A model generated the notes under the pieces. It was not told the DNA's origin. It made no database searches and was given only the letters and a program-made list of their open reading frames with translations. The translations under genes were made by a program, and so were the position numbers. From the NCBI RefSeq assembly GCF_014204915.1, contig NZ_JACHMH010000001.1, positions 7,279,501 to 7,343,500 of the forward strand: a DNA stretch of 64,000 bases, written 5' to 3'. The first letter of the stretch is position 1. The number at the start of each line of letters is the position of its first letter. Positions 27,401 to 39,400 of the stretch are shown one piece after another. The DNA comes from Crossiella cryophila (GTDB lineage Bacteria; Actinomycetota; Actinomycetes; Mycobacteriales; Pseudonocardiaceae).

Positions 27401-30400
27401 GGTGTCGGCGAAGCGGACGGTCTGGCGCACGTGCCGCACCCAGAAGTCCGGATCGCCCAGCTCGTCCGCGCCCACCCGGGTACCGGTCAGCGCGGAAACC
27501 AGCGGGATGGTCGGTTCGCTGACGGTGATGCCGTCGATGGCCGCGGCGAACTCGGCCAGCATCGGCTCCATCAGCGGGGAGTGGAAGGCGTGGCTGACGG
27601 TCAGGCGTTTGGTGTCCCGGCCTTGCGCGGCAAGGGTTTCCGCGATGGCGAGCACCTCGGCCTCGGCCCCGGCCAGCACCAGTGAGCCGGGGGCGTTGAC
27701 CGCGGCGACCGACACCTGGTCGGTGAGCAGCGGCAGCACCTCCGCCTCGGTGGCCCGGACCGCGATCATCACGCCACCGACCGGCAGGTTGGCCATCAAG
27801 CGGGCGCGGGCGCTGACCAAGGTGCAGGCGTCGGAGAGCGAGAGCGCGCCGCTGACGTGCGCGGCGGCCAGTTCGCCGATGGAGTGCCCGGCCAGGTAGT
27901 CGGGGCGGGCGCCCCAGGACTCGAACAGGCGGAACAGCGCGACCTCGAAGGCGAACAGGGCCGGTTGGGTCCAGCGGGTGTCGTTGAGCGGGGTGGCGTC
28001 CTCGCCCCACATCACCGCGCGCAGGTCGTCGCCGAACTCGCTGAGCACCGCGTCGAAGGCGGTGGCGAAGGCCGGGTAGCGGGCGTGCAGGTCCCGGCCC
28101 ATGCCCAGGCGTTGCGAGCCCTGGCCGGAGAAGACGAACGCGGTGCGGCCACCGGCGGGTGAGCCGAGTACCAGGCCGGGGGCGGTCTTGCCCTCGGCGA
28201 GCGCGGTCAGCGCGGCGCGGGCGGTGGACAGGTCGGTCGGGTCGGCCAGCACGGCAGCCCGGTGCCGGAACGCCGAGCGGCCGGTGGCCAGGGAGTAGCC
28301 GAGGTCGGCCGGGTTGACCTCGCCGGTGCGGAGCTGGGCGAGCAGGCGACCGGCCTGGGCGCGCAGGGCGTGCTCCCCGCGAGCGGAGAGCAGCCACGGG
28401 ACCACACCCGTTTGGGCACGCCTACCGACCGGTCGGTCGGGGGCTTGTTCGAGGACCACGTGCGCGTTGGTGCCGCTGATGCCGAAGGAGGACACCGCAC
28501 CGCGCCGGGGCCGGTCGACCTGCGGCCAGGGGGTGGTCTCGGCGAGCAGTTCGATCCGGCCCTCGGTCCAGTCAACCTCGGTGGAGGGGCTGTCCAGGTT
28601 GACTGTGGGCGGCAGTTCGCCGTGCTGGATGGCCAGCACCATCTTGATCACACCGGCGACGCCCGCGGCGGCCTGGGTGTGGCCCAGGTTGGACTTGACC
28701 GAGCCGAGCAGCAGCGGGGTGTCCCGGTCCTGGCCGTAGGTGGCGAGCAGCGCCTGGGCCTCGATCGGGTCGCCGAGGGTGGTGCCGGTGCCGTGGCCCT
28801 CGACCGCGTCGACGTCCGAAGTGGACAGTCCGGCGCTGGCCAGTGCCTGGCGGATGACGCGTTGCTGGGACGGGCCGTTGGGGGCGGTGAGGCCGTTGGA
28901 GGCGCCGTCGGAGTTGATCGCCGAGCCCTTGACGACCGCGAGGATCTGGTGGCCGTTGCGCTGGGCGTCGGAGAGGCGTTCGAGCACGAGCATGCCGACG
29001 CCTTCGGCCCAGGCCACGCCGTCGGCGGTGTCGGAGTAGGACTTGCACCGGCCGTCGGGGGCGAGCCCGTTCTGCCGGGTGAACTCCACGAACGCGCCGG
29101 GGGTGGCCAGCACGGTCGCGCCACCGGCGAGCACCAGCGAGCACTCCCCCGCCCGCAGCGCCTGGGCGGCCCAGTGCAGGGCGACCAGGGAGGAGGAGCA
29201 GGCCGTGTCGACGGTGACCGCGGGGCCTTCCAGGCCGAGGATGTAGGAGATCCGGCCGGAGGCGACGCTGGGTGCGTTGCCGCTACCGCGGAAGCCCTCG
29301 AACTCATCGGCGGTGAGCATGCTGCCGTAGTCGGCGTACATGATCCCGGCGAAGACCCCGGTGTCGCTGCCGCGCAGGTTGGCCGGGTCGATCCCGGCTC
29401 GTTCCAGGGCTTCCCAGCTGGCTTCCAGGAGCAGGCGGTGCTGGGCGTCGGTGGCCAGGGCCTCGCGTGGGCTCATGCCGAAGAACTCGGCGTCGAACCC
29501 GGCCACGTCGGCCATGAACCCGCCGCGCCCGGTGATCGAGGCACCGGCGGCCCCGGCTTCCCGGCCGATGAGCGAGTCCAGGTCCCAGCCGCGGTCCCTG
29601 GGGAAGTCCGAGGTGGCGTCCCGGCCGGCGCTGAGCAGCTTCCACAGGTCTTCCGGCGAGTTGACGCCGCCCGGGAAGCGGCAGCCGATGCCGACGATCG
29701 CGATGGGTTCGTCGTTGGCCGCGCTGGTGCGGACCTTGGTGGCGGGGGCGTCGGCCGCGCCGAGCAGTTCGTCGAGGAGGTGCCGGGTGAGCACGGTGGC
29801 CGACGGGTAGTCGAAGACCAGGGTGGCCGGCAGGCGCAGGCCGAGTTCGGCGGTGAGCTGGTTGCGCAGTTCGACCGCGGTGAGCGAGTCGAAGCCGAGT
29901 TCGGCGAAGGAGCGGTCCGGGTCGATCAGGTGCGCGCCGTCGTGTGCGAGCACCGCGGCGACCCTGGTGCGGACCATCTCCTCCAGGACCTCGTGCCGGT
30001 CGGCCGGGCTGAGCTTGCCGAGGCGTTCGATCAGGCCGGTCGCGGTGGCCGAAGCCTTTGCCGTGCGCCGGTTGCTGCGACGCGGGGTGACGAGGTGGTG
30101 CAGCACCGGGGGCAGCTCGGCCTGGGCGCGCAGGGCGGCCAGGTTGAGGCGGACCGGCAGCAGCACCGGCTCGTCCCTGGTGAGCGCGGCGTCGAAGAGG
30201 CCGAGGGCCTGCTCGACTGGCAGCAGCGGCAGTCCGGTCTGTTCCAGGCGGTCGCGTTCGGCGGTGGACAGCCTTGCGGTCATGCCGGTTTCGGGTGCCC
30301 AGCCGCCCCAGCCGAGCGCGATGGCTGGCAGGCCGTCAGCCTGGCGGTGGCGGGCCAGGGCGTCGACGAAGGCGTTGGCGGCCGCGTAGTTGCCCTGTCC

Positions 30401-33400
30401 GGCCGCGCCCATGGTGCCGGCGAGGGAGGAGAAGAGCACGAACGCGGTGAGGTCACGGTCCTTGGTGGCCTCGTGCAGGTGCCAGGCGGCGTCCGCCTTG
30501 GCGCCGAGGGCCTTGGCCAGGCGGTCCGGGGTGAGCGAGTCGATCACGCCGTCGTCGAGTACTCCGGCGCAGTGCACCACCGCGGTGAGGTCGCCGATGT
30601 CGTTGACCAGGCTGGTGATCGCGTCCCGGTCGGCGACGTCGCAGGCCACGATCCGGGCGGTGGCGCCGAGTTCGGTGAGTTCGGCGAGCAGTTCGGCCGC
30701 ACCCGGGGTGTCCGGGCCGCGGCGGCTGGCCAGGACCAGGCTGCGGATGCCGTGGGTGTCGGCCAGGCGGCGGGCGACCAGGCGGCCGAGGCCGTCGACG
30801 CCGCCGGTGACCAGCACGGTGCCGTCCCAACCGATCGGTCGGGGCTCGGGCTTGGGCGCTCTGGCCAGGCGTCCGGCCAGGATGTCGGTGCCGCGCACCA
30901 CGAGCTGGGGTTCGTCGGAGGTGAGGGCGGCGGCGGGCGGGGTGTCGGCCTGGTCGAGGTCGATCAGGCGGAACAGGCCGGGGTGTTCGGACTGGGCGCT
31001 GCGGACCAGGCCCCAGACCGCGGCGGCGGCCGGGTCGGCGCCCGTGGTCGCGCCGCGGGTGAGGATGATCAGCGGTTCGGCGGCTGCCGAGTGCTGCTGG
31101 AGCAGGGCGAGGGCCGCGGTGGTGAGGGTCAGCGCGGAGCCAGGCAGGTCGCCGGGGGTGCCGGTGAACTCGGCCACGGCGATGCTGGTTTCCGGCTGTG
31201 GCGCGGTGTTCGCCTGGAGCGGGGTCCAGTCCAGGGTGAACAGCGCGTCGCCGAGCTGGACACCCTCAGCCGGGTCGGCCTCCCTGGTGAGCAGGGCCTC
31301 GACGGTTACCACGGGCAGGCCGTCGGTGTCTACCGCGTGGATGGTGACGGCGTCGGGGTTGCCCGCGCTGGGGGCCAGGCGGGCACGCAGCTGCTGGGCG
31401 CCGGAGGCGTGCAGGCGGACGCGTTCCCAGGAGAACGGCAGCCGCGGGCGGCCGCCTTCGCCTGCGGCGATCAGGGCGTGCAGGGTGGCGTCGAGCAGGG
31501 CCGGGTGCAGGCCGTAGCCCGCCTGGCTGTCCTCGGCCAGGGTGACCTCGGCGAACAACTCGGTGCCGCGCTGCCAGAGTGCGGTCAGGCCCTGGAAGGC
31601 CGGGCCGTAGCCGAAGCCGCGGCGGGCGAATTCCTCGTAGCAGTCGGCCAGATCGACCGGCTGGCTGCCTTCGGGCGGCCAGACCGCGGTGTCGAAGTCA
31701 GTGGACTCGGTGGTGGGTGCGGGGGCCAGCTGGCCGCTGGCGTGCCGGGTCCACGGTTCGTCCTCGGTGTCGGCCGGGCGGGAGTGGATGGTGATCGGGC
31801 GGTTGCCGCGATCATCCGATGCGCCGACGACCACCTGCAGGTTGACCGCGCCGTCGGCGGGCACCGGCAGGGCGGCGGCCATGGTGAGTTCCTCGACCAG
31901 GTCGCAGCCGACCAGGTCGCCTGCCCGGAAGGCGAGTTCGACAAAACCCGCGCCGGGGAACAGGATCCGGCCGTTGACCTCGTGATCGGGCAGCCACGGG
32001 TGCGCGACCGGGGACAGCCTGCCGCTGAGCAGGACCTCGCCGGTGGCGGCCAGGCCGGTGCTCGCCGCGAGCAGCGGGTGCCGGGTGACCTCCAGGCCGA
32101 GTGCGGTGGCCTCACCGCGGCCGGGGCCGGGCGCGGGCCAGTAGCGGCGGTGCTGGAACGGGTAGGTGGGCAGGTCGACCGTGGATCCACCGGCCAGCAA
32201 CGTGGTCCAGTCGATCCGGGCGCCGCCGACGTGCAGGGCGGCCAGGCCGCGCAGCACGGCTTCCGCTTCATCGGTGTCCGGCCGCAGCACCGGGGCGGCG
32301 ACCGAACCCGTTGGCAGCACATCACTCGCGGCGGCGGAGAGCTGGCCGTCGGGGCCGAGTTCGAGCACCGCGCGCACGCCGAGTTCGCCGAGGGTGGCGA
32401 CCGCGTCGGCGAAGCGCACGCAGCCGCGGACCTGCTCGGCCCAGTAGCCGGTGGTGCGCAGCTCGTCGGCTTCGGCGAGCTTGCCGGTCAGGGTGGAGAC
32501 GACCGGGATGGTGGCTTCACCGAAGGACATTCCGTCGATGGCTGCGGTGAACTGGGTGAGCATCGGGTCCATCAGCGGGGAGTGGAAGGCGTGGCTGACG
32601 GCCAGCTTCCGGGTCCGGTGGCCCGCTTCGGCGAGTTGGTCGGCGAGGGCGGTGACCGCCTCGGCCGCGCCGGAGAGCACCACGCTGTCCGGGCGGTTGA
32701 TCGCGGCGATGGCCACCTGGTCGGTGAGCAGCGGCCGGACCTCGGCCTCGGGGGCCTGCACGGCGATCATGACGCCGCCCGCGGGCAGGTCGGCCATCAG
32801 CCGGGCGCGGGCACTCACCAGGGTGCAGGCGTCGGAGAGGGAGAGGATGCCGCTGACGTGCGCGGCGGCGATCTCGCCGATCGAGTGCCCGACCAGGTAG
32901 TCGGGGCGCTGGCCCCAGGATTCGACCAGTCGGTAGGCGGCGACTTCCAGGGCGAACAGGGCGGGCTGGGCCCAGCGGGTGTCGTTGAGCTGCTCGGCGT
33001 CCTCGCCCCACATGACCGCGCGCAGCTCCTCGCCGAACTCGGCGATCACCGCGTCGAAGGCGGTCGCGAAGGCCGGGTGGCGCTCGTACAGGCCGCGACC
33101 CATGCCCAGGCGTTGCGAGCCCTGGCCGGAGAACACGTAGGCGGTGCGGCCGTCCTCGGTGGCCACGCCGCGGGCCAGTTCCACGCCGTCCAGGAGCACG
33201 GCGCGGTGGTCGAACAGGGCCCTGGTGGTGGCCAGGGAGTAGCCGATGTCGACCGGGTCGCCGTCCAGGACGCGGGTTTGCTCGATCACGGCGTCCAGGG
33301 CGGGCGGGGACTGGGCGGAGACCAGCCACGGGACCTTGTGCGCCGGGGTTTCCTTGGCGCGCTTGGGTTTGACCGGGGGCTGTTCCAGGATGACGTGCGC

Positions 33401-36400
33401 GTTGGTGCCGCTGATGCCGAAGGAGGAGACGCCGACCCGGCGCGGGCGGTTGACCTCTGGCCAGGTGGTTTGCTCGGTGAGCAGTTCGACCTCGCCCGCG
33501 GTCCAGTCGACCTTGGTGGAGGCGGTGTCGGCGTGCAGGGTGCGCGGCAGCACGCCGTGTGCCATGGCCTGGATCATCTTGATCATGCCCGCGACGCCGG
33601 CCGCGGCCTGGGTGTGGCCCAGGTTGGACTTGATCGAGCCGAGCAGCAGCGGCCGTCCCTCCGGCCGGTCCTGGCCGTAGGTGGCGAGCAGGGCCTGGGC
33701 TTCGATCGGGTCGCCGAGCGGGGTGCCGGTGCCGTGGCCTTCCACCGCGTCGACGTCCGAAGTGGACAGTCCGGCGGCGGAGAGCGCCTGGTGGATGACG
33801 CGTTGCTGGGACGGGCCGTTGGGGGCGGTGAGGCCGTTGCTGGCACCGTCGGAGTTGACCGCGGATCCCTTGAGCACAGCCAGGATCTGGTGGCCGTTGC
33901 GCTGGGCGTCGGAGAGGCGTTCGAGCACGAGCATGCCGACGCCTTCGGACCAGCCGACGCCGTCCGCGCCGTCGCCGTAGGCCTTGCAGCGGCCGTCCTC
34001 GGAGAGTCCGCCCTGGCGGGAGAACTCCAGGAACGCGCCCGGGGTGGACATCACGGTGACACCACCGGCCACCGCGATGGTGGCCTCACCGGCACGCAGG
34101 GCCTGGGCGGCCAGGTGCACCGCGACCAGGGAGGAGGAGCAGGCGGTGTCGATGGTGACCGCGGGGCCCTCCAGGCCGAGGGCGTAGGCGACCCGGCCGG
34201 AGGCGATGCTGGCCGCGCTGCCGTTGCCGCGGAAGCCGTCGAACTCGGGGCCTTCGAGGAGCATGGCGTAGTCGTTGTACATCACGCCGGTGAACACGCC
34301 GGTCCGGCTGCCGCGCAACGAACTCGGGTCGACGCCCGCGCGTTCCAGGGCCTCCCAGGTGACCTCCAGGAGCAGGCGCTGCTGGACGTCGGTGGTGACC
34401 GCCTCGCGCGGGCTGATGCCGAAGAAGTCGGCGTCGAACTCGGCTGCCTGCAACAGGAAGCCGCCGTTGCGGGTGTAGCTGGTGCCGGGGTGTTCGCGGT
34501 CGGGGTGGTAGAGGCGGCCGACGTCCCAGCCGCGGTCCGGCGGGAACTCCGAGACCGCGTCCACGCCGTGGGTGACCAGGTGCCACAGGTCTTCCGGCGA
34601 GTTGACCCCGCCCGGGTAGCGGCAGCTCATGCCGACCACCGCGATCGGATCCCCGGCGACGGCGCGGACCTGGGTGGTCTGCACCGGGCGGTCCGTACCA
34701 ACGCCGAGTTCGCCCAGCAGGTAGTCGGCGATGGCGGCGGCGGAGGGGTGGTCGAAGGCGAGGGTGGCGGGCAGTTTGAGGCCGGTGTCGGCGCCGAGCT
34801 GGTTGCGCAGTTCGACCGCGGCCAGGGAGTCCAGGCCGAGGTCCTGCAGGGCACGCTGGGGCTTGATCGAGGCGCCGCTGTCGTGGCCGAGCACCCCGGC
34901 GATCCGCCCGCGCACCAGGTCTTCCAGCAGGACCCGGCGTTCGTCCTTGCCCAGTCCGGCGAGCTTGGCGGCCAGGCCGCCGTTGACCCGCTGCTGACCA
35001 CGCGCGGCCCGCTTGCCGGGGCGGATCAGGCCGCGGAAGACCGCGGGGATCTCGCCCCTGGACCGGATCGCGGCCAGGTCGAACAGGATCGGCGCGACCG
35101 AGGGTTCGTCCACGGCCAGCGCGAGGTCGAACAGCGCGAGACCGTCCACAGTGGACATGAGTGGGGTGCCGGTGCGGGCCAGCCGGGCCCGGTCGGCCTC
35201 GGCCAGACGGCTTGCCATACCCGCGGTTGCCCAGCCGCCCCAGGCCATGGAGCGGGCGGGCAGGCCGAGGGTGTGCCGGTGGGCGGCCAGGGCGTCCAGG
35301 AAGGCGTTGGCCGCGGCGTAGTTGGCCTGGCCCGGCGCGCCGAGCAGGCCACCGGCCGAGGAGAACAGCACGAACGCGGCCAGGTCGCGGTCCTTGGTGG
35401 CCTCGTGCAGGTGCCAGGCCGCGTCGACCTTGGGGCGCAACACGGTGGCCAGGCGCTCGGGGGTGAGCGCGGGGATCAGGGCGTCGTCGAGCACGCCCGC
35501 GGAGTGCACGACACCGGTGAGGTCGGGGATGCCGTTGACCAGGTTGAGCACGGCCTGCCGGTCGGCCAGGTCGCAGGCGACGACCTCGACCGGGATGCCG
35601 AGTTCCTCGACCAGTTCGGTCACACCCTCGGCGGCCGCGCCCCGGCGGCTGGCCAGGACCAGGCGGGCCACGCCCTGCCCGGCCAGGTGCTTCGCGATGA
35701 CCGCGCCGAGTCCGCTGGTGCCGCCGGTGATCAGCACCGAACCCTCGGTGGGCCAGGTGAACGGCTGCTCGGCGGGGGTGATCCGGGTCAGGCGGGCGGC
35801 GTGCGGGACGCCGTCGCGCAGGGCCAGCTGGGGTTCGGCCGGGTCGAGCGCGCCGGCGGGCAGGTCGGCCGGGGTGAGGTCGCCTGCCGGGATGGTGGTG
35901 TCCAGGTCGAGCAGGCCGAAGGCGTCGGGGCTTTCGGCTTGCGCGGAGCGGACCAGGCCCCAGATCGCCGCAGCGGCCGGGTTTTCGCCGGTGGTCGCGC
36001 CGCGGGTGAGGAAGACCAGGCGCGGGCCGCCGTCGGCGATCCGCTGTTGCAGCAGGGCGAGCACGCGGGCGGTCTCGGTGTGCGCGTCCTGGCGCGGGTC
36101 CTCGCCGGTGGTGATCCGGACCAGGGTGGTGTCCGGGTCGTTGTCCACTGTGGACGTTGCCGGGGTCCAGCCGAGCCGGTACAGCGAGTCCGTGCGGGAC
36201 CGGGTCGCGGCGGCGGCGCGTTCGCGCATTCGCAGGGCGGACACGGTCAGCACCGGGTCACCGGCCGGGTCGGCGGCCTCGATGCGCAGGGCACCGGCCT
36301 CGGGCTGGCTGACCCGCACCCGCAGCGCGGTCGCGCCGGTGGCGTGCAGGGTCACGCCGTCCCACTGGAATGGCAGGGTGTCCGGGTTGCCGCCCGCCGC

Positions 36401-39400
36401 GCCGACCAGCGTGGTGTGCAGCGAGGCGTCGAGCAGGGCCGGGTGCAGGGTGAAGCCGTCGGCCTCGGTGTCCAGGGTGACCTCGGCGTACAGGTCGCCG
36501 TTGTGCCGCCACAGGGCGTGCAGGCGCTGGAAGGCCGGGCCGTAGTGGAAACCGTGGGTGGCGAACTCGTCGTAGCAGCCGGTCAGGTCGACGGGTTCGG
36601 CGTCGGCAGGCGGCCAGACGGTGGCGTCGAAACCGAGCTGGGCCGGGGTTTCCTCGGCGCTGAACAGGCCGTTGGCGTGCAGGATCCAGTCGCCGTCCTG
36701 GTCGTCACCGCGGGAGTGGATGGTGACGCGGCGGCGGCCGGACTCCTCGGGCTCGACGAGCACCTGGACGGTCACCGCGCCCGCGCCGGGCAGGATGAGC
36801 GGGGCGGCCAGGGTGAGGTCGGCCAGCTGGGCGCAGCCGAGTTCGTCGCCCGCGCGCAGTGCGAGTTCGACGAATCCGGCCCCGGCGAAGAGGACCTGGT
36901 CGCCTACCGTGTGGTCGGCGAGCCAGGGGTGGGTGTCCAGGGACAGGCGGCCGGTGAGCATCAGCGCGCCGGTGTCGGCGATGGTGACCGCGCCGCCGAG
37001 CAGCGGGTGGTCGGTGGAGCTGAGGCCGACCGAGGCGGCGTCGCCGGTGGCGCGGAAGGGGGCTGGCCAGTACTCGGTCTGGTCGAAGGCGTAGGTGGGC
37101 AGGTCGACCCGGTGCGCGCCGGGGTAGCAGCCGGTCCAGTCCACCGGGGCGCCGGCCACGTTGGCCAGGGCGAGGGAGCGGTAGACGCGGTCCAGGCCGC
37201 CGTCGTCCCGGCGCAGGGTGGGCACGACCACTGCGCTGCTGCCGGTGTCGTCGATGGTGCCGGAGATGCCGGGGACCAGCACCGGGTGCGGGCTGACCTC
37301 GATGAACAGGCCGCGCCCCTGGCGGAGCAGGGTGCGCACGGCGGGCTCGAACTGCACGGTCTCGCGCATGTTGCGGAACCAGTACTCGGCGGTCAGCCCG
37401 GCCGGGTCGATCCACTCCCCCGTGACCGTGGACAGCATCGGCACGTCCAGGGACGTCCGCGGCTGGAGGTCGGCGAGGGCGGTCAGGACGCGGTCGTGCA
37501 CGCGGTCGAACATGGCCGAGTGGGCCGGGAAGTCACCGGCGACCGAGCCGACCCGGATGCCGTCGGCCTCCAGGATGGCGCGGAGTTCGTCCAGGGCGGC
37601 GTACTCGCCGGAGACCACGGTGGCGTTGGGGCCGTTGACCGCGGCGATGCCCAGGCGGTCGGCGAAGTCGGCCAAGCGCGGCTGCACCTGGGCCAGCGGC
37701 AGGGCGACCGCGATCATCGAGCCCTGGCCGCAGAGTTCCTCGGCGATGGCCTTGCTGCGCACCGAGATGACCAGTGCACCGTCCTCAAGGGACAGTGCGC
37801 CAGCGATGCAGGCGGCGGCGACCTCGCCCTGGGAGTGGCCGAGCACGGCGGAGGGGCGGACGCCGTGGGCGCGCCAGAGTTCCGCGAGGGAGACGCTGAC
37901 CGCCCACATGGTCGGCTGGGCCACGTCGATCCGGTCCAGGCCGGGTGCGCCTTCCTTGCCGCGCAACACATCGAGCACGGAGAAGTCCAGGTGCGGGGCC
38001 AGCGCGGCCGCGCAGCGGGCCATGGCCTCGGCGAAGACCGGCGACTGCTCCAGCAGCTGCGCGCCCATGCCGGTCCAGTACGCACCCTGCCCGGGGAAGG
38101 CGAAGGCGATGGCACGCCCGGCATCCGGGGCCTCGCCCACGACCGGTCCGGTCCCACCGGCGGCGAGGGCGCGGAGTCCGGCGAGGAGTTCCTCGGTGTC
38201 CGAGCCGATGACGACCGCGCGGTGCGGCAGGGTGGCGCGTCCGGCGGCCAGGGACAGGCCGACGTCGGCCGGGTGGAAGTCGGTGACGGCCGCGGCCAGG
38301 CGTTCGGCCAGGCCACGCACGCTGTTCTCGGTCTGGCCGGAGAGCACCCAGGGCAGCACGCCCTCGTGCCGGGTGGGCGCGGGTTCTGGGGCGGGCGGCG
38401 GTTCTTCGAGCACGACGTGCGCGTTGGTGCCGCTGATGCCGAAGGAGGAGACCGCGGCCCGGCGCGGGCGATCCAGTTGCGGCCACGGGGTTTCCGCGGC
38501 CAGCAGCTCGACCTCGCCCGCCTGCCAGTCCACGTGTGAGGAGGGGGTTTCCAGGTGCAGGGTCCTGGGCAGCAGGCCGTGCCGCATGGCCATGACCATC
38601 TTGATGATCCCGGCGACGCCCGCGGCGGCCTGGGTGTGGCCCAGGTTGGACTTGATCGAGCCGAGGAACAGTGGCTCTTCCCGGTCCTGGCCGTAGGTGG
38701 CGACCACCGCTTCGGCCTCGATCGGGTCGCCGAGTGGGGTGCCGGTGCCGTGACCCTCGACCACGTCGACGTCCGAAGTGGACAGTCCGGCGCTGGCCAG
38801 CGCGGCCCGGATGACGCGTTGCTGGGCGGGGCCGTTGGGGGCGCTCATGCCGTTGGAGGCGCCGTCGGAGTTGACCGCGGAGCCCTTGATCAGGCCGAGC
38901 ACCTGGTGCCCGTTGCGGCGGGCGTCGGAGAGGCGTTCCAGCACGAGCATGCCGACGCCTTCGGACCAGGCCACGCCGTCGGCGGTGTCGGAGTAGGAGC
39001 GGCAGCGGCCGTCCGGGGACAGCCCGCCCTGCCGGGAGAACTCCACGAACGCGCCGGGGGTCGCCATGATCGCCACGCCACCGGCGAGGGCCAGTTCGCA
39101 TTCGCCGTTGCGCAGGGCCTGTCCGGCCAGGTGCACTGCGACAAGGGAGGAGGAGCAGGCGGTGTCGACGGTGAGGGTCGGCCCTTCCAGGCCGAAGGTG
39201 TAGGCGACCCGGCCGGAGGCGATGGCCGCCGAGCCGCCGTTGCCGCGGAAGCCCTCGAACTCATCGGCGCCGAGCAGGGTCGCGTAGTCGGTGTACATGA
39301 CACCGGCGAAGACCGCGGTCGCACTGCCGCGCAAGGAGGTCGGGTCCATCCCGGCCCGCTCCAGGGCCTCCCATGTGGCCTCCAGGAGCAGGCGTTGCTG

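Larger units (their letters stand above)
24446..29722 (-). other. PKS module D (fourth of four): KS-AT(malonyl)-DH-KR-ACP plus C-terminal docking
   Basis: AT has GHSIGE and HAFH, so malonyl-CoA. DH motifs HAVLGRVLFP and LLDSALH are intact. KR has TGGTGGLG, GVLDDGV and SYAAAN (B-type, active). ACP has LGFDSLTTVEL. The tail after ACP is a helical class 1 docking region (VLRQLDKLGAELAALATDD). The predicted result is an alkene. Palindromic insert-like elements lie in its KS-AT linker (28421-28437) and AT-DH linker (27090-27106). Confidence 0.9.

Noticed and set aside
28262-38539. A 3425-residue open frame on the plus strand, and others such as 42887-49813 and 50381-56419
   Set aside because: They lie antisense to clear PKS genes, have Gly/Ala/Gln/Val-rich nonsense composition and arise because high-GC codon bias removes stops from the complementary frame.
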